This document shows, in pieces, positions 12,390 to 24,431 of a stretch of 64,000 bases of DNA. Each line of letters opens with the position of its first letter. Within the stretch, counting starts at the first letter, position 1. The notes beneath the pieces are model-generated. The model made no database searches. It was not told where the DNA came from and was given only the letters and a program-made list of their open reading frames with translations. Where the stretch lies: contig QEOQ01000353.1 in the NCBI GenBank assembly GCA_010279815.1, positions 148,464 through 212,463 of the forward strand. The letters run 5' to 3'. Position numbers and translations under genes: made by a program. This DNA is from Brachionus plicatilis (Eukaryota > Rotifera > Eurotatoria > Ploima > Brachionidae).

Positions 12390-13427
12390 TTGTACAAGCC
12401 AAATAGCAAAATGAGTCAAACCGGGCAATCTTGAATGACATGGCCAACAAAATTAACAATCAAGGGATCGACCATGATGTAATTTTTTTTAGAAAAAATT
12501 GTTTTCCTAAAATTTTTATTTATTTTTTAGAGCATCAAACCAAAAGAAAATGTAATTTCTATTGAAAGACCGCTAGATCCGATATCAAAGTCTCCGCTAC
12601 ATATTAACGATTCTTTATTAGTTATGGACGAATCGATATATGTACAAGATGATGAGGATCAAATAATAGGTCACTTTTTGGAGCTAGAAACAAAAAATGT
12701 TTTGAGCCGTAGATTTTTGGATCTAGCTTCAGATAAGATCAAAGAAAAACGAGGAATAATGGTCAATTTTTTTGTGAAGACCAAAACAAAATTTGAATTA
12801 AACCAAGAAGTTTTGTTTGTAATGGTCCAAATAATGGACCGTTACCTCGTTTTGGTACCACTTGAAAACGTCGATCTAGTACTTTTAATGCTAGCTCGTT
12901 GTTTATTGCATCCAAATTTGACTCAACAATTGGGATGGATTTAGGAACACTTTTGAAATTGATCAACAGTTCGATGTCTTATACAGGATGTGACATTCGC
13001 CGAACCGAGATAAATATTTTAAATAAAATTGGATTTTCATTATCAAAACCAATTGAATTGAATTTTTTGCGCCGTAATTCCGAATTTTCCAGCGCAACAA
13101 GTCAGCAGCATATTTAGGAAATACTTACTTGAGTTAACATTGTTGGAATTCACCTTTTTCATCTTTAAACCATCTTATGTAGCTGCAAACGCTCGCTGCT
13201 TAACTTTTAAATATTCCAAACATTTGAATATTTAAAATGTGAAAGGTTGCAAGCAGAGAGCCGATACAGTTACAATAGTTCAAAAGCAGGAATGCAAAAA
13301 ATTGTACAGTTGGCTATAAAAATAAATATAAAAAGCCGACTACAAGCAACCTTTAGCCAACTTAGGCCTATGTTGGTCAATTTTAGAGAGGAAATTAATC
13401 AAATTGCCGAGTGGAATTTTTAAATAA
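12390..13427 (+). pseudogene. B-type cyclin pseudogene
   Basis: A cyclin B/B3-like gene broken by frame changes. First exon remnant at about 12410-12476 (SNRAILNDMANKIN, similar to the cyclin N-terminus), then an intron ending TTTTTTAG at about 12531. The next exon encodes SIKPKENVIS to FELNQEVLFVMVQIMDRYL, the first cyclin box helices. The frame shifts near 12895, continuing as FIASKFDSTIGMDLGTLL to KPIELNFLRRNSEFSS, and again near 13110 to RKYLLELTLLEFTFF and PSYVAANARCL (second cyclin box). A final piece ends in a stop near 13427. The usual MRAILVDWL motif is degraded to RGIMVNFFV. At least two frameshifts and in-frame stops make it non-functional. Confidence 0.82.
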
Positions 13428-13439
13428 ACCTCAGCAATT

Positions 13440-13545
13440 TATTATTATTATTATAATTATAATTATTATTTATTATTATTATTTATAATTATTATTAATT
13501 CATTTTCAATTTAATATTATTATTATTTTAATTTCTTGGCTGATC
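13440..13545. repeat. TTA/ATT-type microsatellite
   Basis: Imperfect TTA, ATT and ATAATT runs directly after the cyclin pseudogene. Simple sequence only. Confidence 0.8.
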
Positions 13546-13587
13546 TTGGGCATCGGCTCTGTGCTTCAGCAGCAGCTTTATTTTGCA

Positions 13588-13855
13588 GGCGGACGTTGGC
13601 CCGTTTTATAAACGTTTAAAAATAAACGGGCGGTCTATAAAACCATCCTAAATTTAACGGGCGGACGTTGGCCCGTTTAATTTCGAAGGCTACATTTTGG
13701 CCCGTTTTATTACCGTATAGAAATAAACGAGCAGTCTATGAAACCATCCCAATTTTAACGGGCGGACCTTGGCCCGTTTTTTTTCGCGGGCGGACACTTG
13801 CCCGTTTATTTTGGCGGGCTACTTTTTGACCCTTTTATTAACCTTTTATAGTTAT
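13588..13855. repeat. GC-rich imperfect tandem repeat
   Basis: About three imperfect units of roughly 72-100 bp built around GCGGACGTTGGCCCGTTT and ATAAACGGGCGGTCTATAAA. Each unit can form hairpins because AAACGGGC and GCCCGTTT alternate. The G+C content stands out sharply from the surrounding DNA. No coding frame is preserved across units. Confidence 0.8.
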
Positions 13856-14029
13856 GTTATTCAACGTAGAATTAATTAATTTATTTTGACTTGAATTTAT
13901 TTAGAAATAAAAAATGCCATACTACTTTATAATGAATATTCATTCTTTAGAATTTATTTTAATTAGATTTAATTATTTTGTAAAAAAAAAAAATTAAATA
14001 TTTAAAATCAATTTAAAGTAAGCCCAACT

Positions 14030-14100
14030 TAAAGGAAAGGAAAGGAAGAGGAAAGGAAGAGGAAACAAAAAGGAAAAGAAGAGGAAGAAAAAGAAAGCGA
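14030..14100. repeat. Polypurine tract
   Basis: About 70 bases almost entirely of A and G on the plus strand (GGAAAGGAAGAGGAAA-type repeats). It leads directly into LINE-like sequence. Capable of unusual DNA structure, but no function is evident. Confidence 0.75.
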
Positions 14101-14640
14101 TGAAATTAGTTTTGAGTTGTACTGTACCTCATTTTGACTATTGTTTGACTCTATTGATTTATTACTCGAAAGGATCAATATAAAAAATTACCAACTACAA
14201 ATTTACAACAATTTAAAATAAATAATTAGCAACTTTTGTATATTTAAACTGTTCAAGATTAACCCTGTGATAAATAATGCCAATGACTACAACTTATTAA
14301 ATATTGAACTCGAAAAATACAATCTTAACTCATTCATTCATCGTTTAATTTACCGTCTCTCTCTGTTTATTTATTTTGTATTCAACAAAGGGGATTTAAG
14401 TGGATTTAAGATCAAATTTCAAATTCAAAAATGAGCTGCAGCTAAATAAAAACTCCGAAACAGTTAAAGTTTAATCATCCCGTCAATCGGAAAGTTCAAC
14501 AATTTTTACAAGAATTCGTTTGCGTATTTCTTTTCAAATTTCACAAATGAATTTTTAGTTCAAGACCTAATGCTCACATAAAGCACATTCAGATTGAGGC
14601 AAAGAAATAACCTCAACATTCATTTTACAAAGTTTATTGG
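14100..14640 (+). pseudogene. LINE reverse transcriptase C-terminal fragment
   Basis: The reading VLSCTVPHFDYCLTLLIYYSKGSI at about 14107-14180 matches the conserved 'PH-DYC--I----' block after the palm of non-LTR reverse transcriptases. It is followed by frame-broken sequence resembling the rest of the C-terminal region. Heavily decayed, with several stops. Its far end is uncertain. Confidence 0.55.
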
Positions 14641-14974
14641 AGAATTTGAGAAGTTCGATATCTATTACAAAATTTTGAAAAACATTATTAATTTAACTTT
14701 ATTAAGTTTTCAATTTTTAAATAAATATTTAAAAATTTTTAAAATTATGTTAAATTTTTATTTATGAATAATTTAAAATAAAAATTCAAAATTCAAACTT
14801 TTCGTTTAAAACTCAAATATGAGAGTTGGGACCAAGAAAATGATTCTATCACCAAAAGATCATATTAAAATGAAAAGGATCGAAACTTGCCTTTACGAAA
14901 ATCAGAAAAAAGAGGCAAAAGATTGCAAAAAAAAATTAAAAATTTCGCCTCATTTAAGTTTATCATATTTTTAT

Positions 14975-15416
14975 GGGCTCCGTATCAAAATAGCAATTAT
15001 CGAAATAGCTAAAAATTTACCTGAGATTTTTATTTTAATCAAATTAGCTAAATTAAAAATCGCTAAATGCCAGTTAATTTTACCGACTTTATTCGGTTTA
15101 CCAGTGATTCGATAAAATTGGCCGTCAAAATACAATTGAGGAGCCTTTTTTTGAGACTTTGAAATAAACCCTTTGTTTATATTCAGCGCACGTTCAAAAT
15201 TGTTTGCTAATTCTTCAATCGAATCCATATACTTATTACTAATAAAATAAATCACAATAAAATTTTTATTTAATTGAAAGCTTTTTTGAAACTTTTGTTT
15301 GTAGCTATTTTGATAATTGCTAATTTAATTAAACAATTAGGGGAAAAAAATAGCTAAAAAAAAATTAGCTGTTTTAATAATAGCTGTCTTAATAAAAGCT
15401 ATTTTGATACGCTCCC
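14975..15416. mobile_element. 442-bp non-autonomous DNA transposon carrying a FLYWCH-like fragment
   Basis: Terminal inverted repeats: left GGGCTCCGTATCAAAATAGC; right, reversed, GGGAGCGTATCAAAATAGC. Both sides carry a perfect 8-bp direct repeat ATTTTTAT (14967-14974 and 15417-15424), so both borders are defined to the base. Eight-bp duplications fit hAT or some MULE elements. The interior contains, on the minus strand, a coding-like FLYWCH segment annotated separately. No transposase catalytic core is present. Confidence 0.85.
15075..15225 (-). pseudogene. FLYWCH-like zinc-finger fragment inside the transposon
   Basis: Minus-strand translation MDSIEELANNFERALNI then FISKSQKKAPQLYFDGQFYRI...KINWHLA. 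The block 'S-K--PQL-FDG--Y' followed by an aromatic W matches the start of FLYWCH domains, DNA-binding zinc fingers often joined to MULE transposases. The cysteine and histidine ligands after the W are missing, so the finger is truncated. It may be a captured fragment or a remnant of the parent element's own transposase. Confidence 0.55.
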
Positions 15417-15424
15417 ATTTTTAT

Positions 15425-15610
15425 TTAATTAAAAATTAATACATTTGCTTAACTTTCATTTATTTAGCTTATTTTACTTTATTTTTATTTTTTTTTATTT
15501 TTTTTTTATCTCATTTTATTAACTTTAATTTTATTTTTATTTTTTTTTTTAATTTATTCTGAAGGAGCTCTAGCTCGGTACAGAAAACAAGTAAATAAAT
15601 AAATAAATAC
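15425..15610 (+). mobile_element. LINE family A, solitary 3' UTR
   Basis: T-rich 3' UTR followed by the conserved terminus TTCTGAAGGAGCTCTAGCTC, then GGTACAG and an AAAT repeat tail. The same terminus ends the larger copy at 37648 and occurs at 35118-35165. Only the 3' end is present, as expected for strong 5' truncation. It abuts the preceding DNA transposon. Confidence 0.8.
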
Positions 15611-16365
15611 ATAGACTCTTATTTTTTTATTAAATTAATATAACCAAAAATATCAAATATTACAATTATGAATTGAATTTTCTCAATTATAATAAAATCA
15701 TTTGAAATTCTCGAAAACTATATGTCCTGGAGAAAAACTAAGCACATTTTTTGAGAGCCCTTTAAATTTTCTTTTAGGAAAATGGGGGTCAAGTTTTTAA
15801 AAATATAAAAATATTCAATTTTCACAAAAATTAAAAATTTTGGAGAAAAACTAGTTTAATTTTCAAAAAATAGTGAAAAATTCAAACTAAATGATATATT
15901 AAAAAAAGAGAACTGAGTCAGTATTGAATTAATTCGAGACAAAAATCACTATGGATATTTTATGAAAAATACTTCTAATTTCCTTTTCTTGAACATGATT
16001 CAATATAAAAAAAAAGCTCTGTATTTAATTGTCAAAAAGTAAATTTGAAAAAATATTACAATTTGACTAAACAGTTAACCTAAAAAATAAGAACTGTTTT
16101 ACTGTCAAGTGAAAGCGTTCCTAATTTAAAATTTCACTCCTAAAATCTATTAAAAAGAGATAAAGAACAGATAGGAAGGAAGGCCCTAAAATCATAAGAT
16201 TTTCTCAAGTTTGTGTGGGGATATAGTTAAAAGAACACGTCAGCTAGTTACTAACATTAATAAATTAAAAATTTAATTATATTTTTATTTAAAATCAAAT
16301 TATATAAAAATAAATTTAAACCGGCTCAAAAAAACATAAAATAAAAAGTGGCAAGGCAATCGAGA
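15611..16365. other. Intergenic DNA downstream of TBC1D30
   Basis: AT-rich, no exon recognised. The last 100 bases probably include the TBC1D30 3' UTR on the minus strand. Confidence 0.4.
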
Positions 16366-19300
16366 TTATTTATACAGACCCAATCTGTGTCCATTTTTGG
16401 CAACATTTGAATTTAGATGTCGTGTGGGAAACGGATTAACCGGAGTCAAATTTCGACTCTCTTCTTTGACCAAATTTTCCATAATTGCTGAATTAACACT
16501 CTTGGAGCTTTCCCTGGACAATTTTCTATGTTTGTCGTCATTTAGCAGCACACCAGCAGACATTCCACTAGTCGACAGTCCACCACTCTTGTCTCCTTCA
16601 GTCCTGCTAGCCAGCTCAAGCAGACTAGATTTTTTCTCGCCCTCAATCACCTCGTCCTGATCATCACTCGAATCATCATCGCTAAAATACTCTCTGCTCT
16701 TTCTTCTCTGTTCATCCAAATGCAAAATACTCTCAACCAAACTCTTCGACTCATTTATCTTCTCCTTCAATTTTTCATTTAAAACATTCAGATCACTATT
16801 CAGATGCACTGGCGTTTTAAGGGTATTTTTGCTCATGTCTGTTGGCTTTATGAGCAAATGGTTGACTATTGTGGGTGGTTGCAGCGAAAAGTGGGGCTCT
16901 CTACTTCTCTGCTTGAGTTTGTGCTGATCGGAGGCCGACTGAATGATGATCTGTGCTTGCTTTTGTCTTTCCTTGAGCTTTTTGTACTGCTTTTTGAGCT
17001 CGTTCAAGTCCATGGTCAATTGTTCACTGAGCGGCTTGGGGTTGTACATCTGAGAAATGAATGAGATGGCGCCGGGGGTCACCAAGCTGAGCTCGTCTTT
17101 TTTTTTTGATCCAAAAGTGTTGGCAGCAGCCACTGCCTCAATCATTATGTCCTTGTGGTGCGGCGAGGCGACCGCTCGGCCAGGCATTAGCAGAGCAAAG
17201 CAAGAGATCATCTTGGCCAGGTCGTCAATTTCCTGCTCATCTTGGTCGCCGGAGCGTAGTCTGAGATCAAGCTGAGTTTGCTGGTCGCCTAGCTTGACCA
17301 GTTGGTCGTTGTCTTTTTTCAAGCTTTGAAAGGGGTTGATGTTAAAGGTGAACTTTTCCCTCAGATCGCTCAGGCCATCTAGAGGAAAGGCGCCGTAGGA
17401 GAACATTTTGTCAATGAGCTGGTTTTCTTCCATCACATTTTGGTCAAATAGTCGCACTGACAATATGCTCATCATGCTGTAGAACGAGTCCGCACTGGTC
17501 GCTTTCATTATGGACACGGACAATTTGTCCCAAATGGACAGAGATGTGCGGAACAAGACTTCTGAGCCGAACAAAAAAATGCAGTCCCAAACGCGCAAAA
17601 GAACATTTTTTGGCAAACAAGTGGCGAACAGGGTCAGAAACCATTGCATGGTAAACACATTGGTGAGTGGCGGCTCGTAGGTGTTCATTTGGCTGGAAAG
17701 CTTTTTTTTTGTTTTTGTGGTCAACTTAGTATTTGTCATGGAGTTGAATTGTAGCTGATTTAAGTGAATGTACAACTTGGGCAATTTTTGCTTGAGCAGT
17801 TCCCTGAAAACAGTCATGTCCACGGCCAGTGTGTGCATTGAGTTGGTGAAGTAGCCCTCGGGGAGTATGTGGTCGACCAGGTAGATCATGCACATGAGGG
17901 CGTCCTCTTCTCTGCGCTCCACTATTTCCAGAATCAGCGCTGCCATGATGTTGAAGCCTTGACAGTAGCCTACGGATTTGTTGTAGCGGGCGTAGGCGAG
18001 CAGCACCCGCTTCAGCAGAGCCCGGTCTTGCTCGTTTTCGTGTCCACTGAACGCGCTGCAGCCCGTGCGATGAAGATCTTTGACTATTTGAATGCCAAGA
18101 TCGTCATCGTCCGGGTTGGAGCGGTCGTTGAACGCTGCCCGCCTAGTCCTGCTCCAGTCTATGCCCACGTCTTGGATGTACTTTTTGGACAAGTTTAGCC
18201 ATATCTAAATTAAATAAATTTTGTTAAAAAATAAAAAAAAATTTTTTTGCTGAAAAATATTTATTAAATTTTTTCATACACTTTTTCGGAATTCTAGAGG
18301 CACTCCGCCAGGCAGACGGACCAAAGCTTGCATTGCGTCCTTCCACTGGACAAAGCCGGCCTCGCCAGGCGCCGGATTGAGCGTGAACTTCATTTGGGTG
18401 TCTTGTCCTAGAGTGGTAAGAAAAAAAAGAAGTGTTTTGGATAAATGTTTGCTGACAAATTGTTGTTTATTTTCGGTGGGCGTTTGTTTTTTTTTTTTTA
18501 AAGTTTTTAATTTAGGTTGACAATTAAAAAGCATAAGCAGACGGGTTCCAATGACGTAAATGCATCAAATGAATTATTCTTTTTTAAATTTATCGATTTT
18601 TTTCTAATGTTAAAGGATTTATTGAAAAAAAAATAACATTTTTTCATAATATCAACATGATCTCATTGCCTAATTGCTGCTAAATGCTAATTTTTTTTAT
18701 CAAAAGATAAAATTGAAAATTTTCTTCTGGCATTTTTTGACTTTTTAAATTTTTAAATCTTTAAAAAGATCAAGTAACCATAGAAACTTAAAGGCCAATT
18801 AATTCACATTTTGATTACAAAAAATAGACAATTAATAAAAGAATTTTTTGATTAGATTTTTTTGTGATCCTTAAAAAATGAATAAATTAAAAATGACAAT
18901 TTTTAAGATTCGAAAAAGAAATAATTATTTTTTCCACTTAGAAAAGAAACTTATAAATTATTGTTTTACATATGCACAAAAGAGTCTTTTTTTTCTTAAT
19001 CAGCCAAGTAAATATAAAAAGTGAATTTTAGTAAATTTATTGATTTATTTTTGAATTTGGGAGAAATAGAAAAAAAGCAGAATTTCAAGTTTTATTTTAA
19101 AAAAATATTAGGATTCAAAACAAATAGAAAGCTTAATTTTAATTTAATTATTAAAATAGAGAAATCTCAGAAACAAAATTCAGCACAATTCTCTAATTTT
19201 TTACCAGACTTATTAATTATTTAAAAAAAAAGGATTAAAAATCAAATTTTTATGGTCTTAACAATGACGTATCTACTCATAGAAAAATTATTTAATAGAA

Positions 19301-22048
19301 AATTGATAAAATAAGACAAAACTCATAGAAATATATAGACTTGTTTTTCACAGTCACAAGTCTAAAGTCAAGTCAAGGCAATGACTTAAATTTTTTTTTT
19401 GTTTTTTCAACAGTCCAAGTCCGGAATTTTAAATTTTTTAAAAGTCCGAACAACATGGATTTTTTGCCGTTCCAGGTAGTTATTGAGACTTAGACCTAAA
19501 ACTGTGATCTATAAGCAATTTTAAATATTTGTCAATTAATTAGCCTTAAAAAATTACGAGAGATTATTAATTTGAAAAATTATAATAAATGATCAATTTT
19601 CTTTGAATTATTTTTTCCATATTTTTCCATTAAAAATTATCAATGAAAAAAATTCTATGAATTAAATGTTCACCGGTCTCAATTATTACTGCTACTTTTA
19701 TAGTTGGTACCAATTATTTTTTTAAAATAAAAAGTTTATTTTAAAAATTATTAAAACAAAAAATTTTTTAGACTTCGCTGATGGCTACTTGGCTTTATTG
19801 ATAGCACAACTGCTTTAATTATCAAAGAAAAGTATTTGAAAATATTAAACAACTAACAAAGTGCACCAAGAGATCTAATCCGGTTCTGATCGCATAATTT
19901 GACAGCCACAAAAGCTCCAAAAAAATTTTAAGATACTGAAATTGGTTCTATGAATGGTATTAATTGATACATTGAATGTACTAAAAATAATCCGCAATGT
20001 AACTTCCATTCTTTTTAATGTAAGCGTATTTTTTAGAATTTTTCGCACTGGCTAGATTTTAGTTATACATTTAATGTTCCATAAAAATATTAAGCAAATA
20101 AGCTTGTTGTACTTAATAATTTTTATTAGCTTAATTTTCTACTTCGATTTTTTCTCATAATTAATATTTAATATTGGAAATTTTTTTATTTCATAAAAGG
20201 AATTAAAAATGTTTCTAGTTATAATAAGATGAAGAATGAATTTGATAAACAGGCGATGTTTGTTTATGACTTAGTCCAAGACAATCAATTTTAATTTTTT
20301 ATAAAACTTAAATAAACTAATAAATATTTCAGATTGATTTATAAAAAATTTTTAGAGTTTCATAATATTATTCAATACTATTCAAAAATAATAATTTTAT
20401 TTATTATTCATTTTTTTTAAGATTTCTTTGGCTTTCAGTCCTAGCTATTAGAAAATTTGTTGAGTCGAATTCTAAACAATAAAGCATAGAAATTTTATCT
20501 TGTTCATTTAGGCCAAGTTCATCATATAAAAAAATAAAAAATTGACTAAACAAATTAATTTAATTATAAGTTAATAAAATAATTTTGAATTCATCATTTT
20601 TTGATCAATTCACTTACCCCTCATTTTATTACACACAACTTTTAATTAACTAAAATAGAAAAAATTTATATTTAACCCACTATAAAACTGAAGATCATAA
20701 AAAACTAAATGTATTAATTTAATAAAATGTTAAAACCTAAAAATTTTATAAATTAAATGCTTAGTGTTATCTTTTTTATCAATCAAAATTTTTTTCTATA
20801 TTTTATATTTCAATTAAAGTCCAGTTTAATTTGAATAAAATATGATAAAAAAATTAACAGTACCGCACACTTTAAACAATAGACAACAACTTATAAAATA
20901 TTAAATTCATTTTCTCATTTTTTTATTAGAAAATTTAACAATTTAGAATAAAAAAATCTTTTTTTTTTTTGATAATAAAAATTAGTTTTCTTTCACTTAA
21001 AAAATTATTAAATAAGAAAAAAAGCTTAAAAATTAGAAAAATAAATAAAAATTCTTAGTTACTTCGTTTAAGTGAATTAGCCTGGAGCAGTGCAGTTATC
21101 AGATCAAAATTTTTGTTCAGTTTCGATGATAGTTTGTCTTTTTGTTTGAGTTGACGTATTAGCTTGGCAGACACTTGATTTATTTTTCCATTCAATTCAT
21201 CTCTCAAAGACTTCAGTTCATTTAATTCTAAAATAAAAAATTAACTTTTTTTTTTTTTGGTTTTAAAATTAATTAAATCAACCTAAATTTTGAAGAGTTG
21301 ACCTAGGCATCTTAAAGCTTTTGCGGCATTCAGATTCATGGTCAGCGTTTGAGTCGATACCACTGTAGCGATAGCTTGAAAAAGACATTTCAGTGAACAC
21401 ATCACTATCCATGTTGTCCTTGAGAGTGACGTTGAACCTGTCATATATATCGCCTAGCAGGCCTTCGACTAATGACTCATTACGGATGGAACTATCCACA
21501 GATGTCTTGGTACTGAGCGATTTTTGTTGAGGTTTTATCTTGGGTGTTCTAGGAAGACATGCTGATGAACTTCGGAAAATTGACATTTTCCTAGTTTCAC
21601 TTAGTGTACGCTCAATTTCTTCCAGTAGTTCATCTTGGTCTATATTTCCCAAATCATCCCATGGCAGTGGCGAGCTTTCAGCAATTTCGCTCTCGTCCAA
21701 ACTTAATTTGGGACTTTGGCTCACGGACAAAGCCGAGCTGTTCATCAAAGATTTTGAACCAAATTCGCTTAAACACGAGCCAGAGGTATTCATTAATTTT
21801 CCATTTGTGTCCAAATCCTCTTCCGATTCCACTTCCTCCACTGTTTCCTCATCTTCTTCGCTGTCCATTCTCAAATTGCTCAAATCCAGTTTGATCTGTT
21901 CCGATTTGATCGAGGATTTGGTCTTAAAATTAAAAAATTTCTTTGCAGATTTGACTTTTTGGTTGTTGTTTTGATCTGTGTGAGTGGTGGATGGTTCGAC
22001 GTCCGAGTCTATGTTTATATCTATGAATCTATCTCTGTTGTCTTCCAT
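16366..22048 (-). CDS. TBC1D30: TBC1D30-type Rab GTPase-activating protein
   Basis: Rab GAP; the vertebrate protein acts on Rab8 and restrains primary cilium formation. Four exons, 22048-21283, 21227-21063, 18407-18280 and 18204-16366, join in phase to 965 residues; introns are 55, 2655 and 75 nt. The acidic, Ser-rich N-terminus contains SLVEGLLGDIYD, which has a counterpart in TBC1D30. Exon 2 holds the conserved coiled coil AKLIRQLKQKDKLSSKLNQN. Exon 3 gives MKFTLNPAPGEAGFVQWKDA. The TBC domain has the arginine finger I393-xx-D-xx-R399 (in GIQIVKDLHRTG) and the glutamine finger YCQ at 433-435. The C-terminal half has a lysine-rich coiled coil (LNELKKQYKKLKERQKQ) and ends ...LGLYK. The family match across all exon joins makes the 2.7-kb intron secure. 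Confidence 0.94.
18408..21062 (-). other. Large intron 2 of TBC1D30
   Basis: AT-rich intron, far longer than its neighbours. At 19345-19510 it holds GTCAAGTC/AAGTCCGGAA-rich sequence of the CAGAGTTGTTTTTAAGTCAC element family, degraded and without clear ends. No nested gene recognised. Confidence 0.7.
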
Positions 22049-24431
22049 TATCTAAAGTTAATTTTTTGAAATTTAGAAAAAAATTTCAAATTTATTATAA
22101 GCAAGTCTAAAAAGTGCATAATTTGAAAGCGATTTTAGCCTAATTTATTATTCAAAAAAAAGTTTTATTACAATTTTTGAAAGGTACAAAAAAAAAATTT
22201 TTTTTAAAGTTTTTGTATGATTATAGATGAATCTAGTCTCTATTGCCATGAGTCATCCTAGAGTTGTATTGAACAATTGGTCGCATCTGACTTGGCGCTT
22301 TTAAAGCGTTCGCAACAAATTTGATAATGACAAATTGTGAGCAAATTATATTAAAATTTTAGTAGAAAAAAAATGATATTTTGTTTAGAAAGTTAAAAAT
22401 TAAAGCCATATGTTGTTGATTAGATTTTGATATGAAAAAATATATTTAACTCTTGCCTTTTATTATATAATGTGGGAATAATAAGAAAAAAAAATCTGTT
22501 CTTTAAATTCACATACTGATCCATGACTAATTTTTAATTTAGTTTAACTTTTGATCAAATCTTCGCATTCGACTTTGGACACTAGTTCAAAAATTATTTT
22601 TCAGCTCGATATTTTTAATTAAATTATTTAACAAAAAACACCAACTGTAATTTCATTTTTAATAAGGTTAATTGTTTTATTCAAATTGTTTCCGAATAGG
22701 GTTGGGTTACAAATTTAGAGAAGCCCTTGATTTTTCTTCTTCTCTTCAATAAATTCAAAACGCATTCGAATCAAGATAATAAATCAAAGAAAAAAATGAA
22801 ATCTTTCTTTAAAAATTTTGCATGCTTTTTTTCGTTTGACTTTTTCCTTAAGAGTTTTGAATTAAAAAAAACTCAAAAAAGATTTGGATTTATTTGAAAA
22901 TAATTTTTTTAACTGATATTTAAAATTATTTATATTTTATTAATAATTAAAATAACTTTCTTATTATTCAATTTTAAGTTCAAAATTGTAATGAATTTAA
23001 ACAGTTTAACTTTAAAATGCAAACGTTAATGCTATAAGACTTTTTAGATTACCATATATAAGTGAAATATGAAAAATACCGTAAATTAAAAAAAAGATAA
23101 ATTTGGAATGTTTAATGCTAAAAACTAAAAATATTTGTTCCCAAAAATTTAAATTTATAGCTGTAATAACAATATTAAATTTTATATACAAGATAATCAA
23201 GTTTTTTAAATAATCAAATCAAATCTTAAAAAAAATTTTTTAATTATTTTTCTTAAAAAAGTATGAAAAATCAACATTACTTCTTTTTTAAAATCAAAGC
23301 ATTTCACAATGGAGGTCTACGGAGTGATTTGTGGCCAAATTTAATTTCATACGAAGAAATGCCGAAAGTAAAAACTGAACCGATCTTACCACGATTCACA
23401 GAGGAAGATTTCAGTTGCTTGGGTATAAGCTTTAACATATTTAAATTTTAATTTTTTTATTTTTTAATAAATAAAAAAATTAAAATTTTATGAAATTTTT
23501 TGATGGGTTAAAAAAATTCACTCTAAAAGAAAATAATGTCAAATAAAAAATTATAGTAAGGAAATTAATTTGCATAAATGATAAATTACAAAAAATTAAA
23601 ATACAATGTTTATTAATTTTTTTTACAATTGCGCGTGACCGCTGCTTTTATTTGACTTTTAATTTACTTTAAAAATTAACACCAAAGATAGCAAAATTCA
23701 TAAAATTTGTGACAAAAATTAAATGAAAAATGTGACCTGAATTTTTTTTTATTAAGAAATCAGTGTACAAAGGTGATTTGTACTTGGATCAATTTTGTAA
23801 GTAAATATCAACCATTTATTAGAGCATCTTCAGTCAAAAGTTATGAGTAAGCTCTTGATTACTGAGTCTATTACAACATGCTTGTTGTTATTATTAAAGG
23901 AATATAGAAAAAAAATTCTCTCTAGAAATTTAAAAATAATTAAAAAAATTTTTTTCAACGTTATTTATTCTAAAAAGAAACTTAATTAAAAATTTTTTAA
24001 AATATTTTGCGAGCAAAAAAGCCAGTTAGTCCAAAATTTTCGTGACCCTAAAAATCCACTTATATTTTATTTTCATGATAAATAGTAGATTTATTAATTT
24101 TTCGAGAATTCGACGAATTTATAAAAATTTTTTTTGCTTTGAAAAAAAATTATTATTTATTGTTAAATGAGTGGTAATAATAAATGAATATATTTTGGCT
24201 TCAATTTTCTTTTGAGAATAAAATTTTAAGTCAAAAAAACCTAATTAAAAGATTTGAATTCGAGTTTAAAAACCATATTTAAAGAAAACAAGCAAAGCAT
24301 TCATGGCTACGGTGGTAAATTATTTAATTTTCAGTTCTTTGAATTAATAAATTTAAAAAAATTTTAATTTAAACAATTTATTCTCAAAATTTAAAATAGT
24401 TACAATTAAAAAATGGCATTTTTATGAAAAC
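22049..24431. other. Intergenic DNA
   Basis: Mostly homopolymeric AT. One coding-like patch at 23300-23423 (FHNGGLRSDLWPNLISYEE on the plus strand, bordered by AAAG and GGTATAAG) could be an orphan exon or a relic; no partner exon or family was recognised. Confidence 0.35.

Noticed and set aside
12277..12459. 60-codon minus-strand frame
   Set aside because: Overlaps the first exon remnant of the plus-strand cyclin pseudogene and has no homology.
16397..18198. Plus-strand frames within TBC1D30 exon 4
   Set aside because: Complement of a conserved RabGAP exon; no independent signal.
21540..21974. Plus-strand 144-codon frame rich in Ser
   Set aside because: Antisense shadow of TBC1D30 exon 1, whose homology and splicing are clear on the minus strand.
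22240..22262. TTGCCATGAG near the TBC1D30 start as a second X-box
   Set aside because: Only one half of the motif fits; too weak to claim beside the much better PTPDC1 site.
23263..23451. 62-codon frame with coding-like patch
   Set aside because: Only one exon-sized piece with no recognised family or partner exon; mentioned in the intergenic note but not called as a gene.
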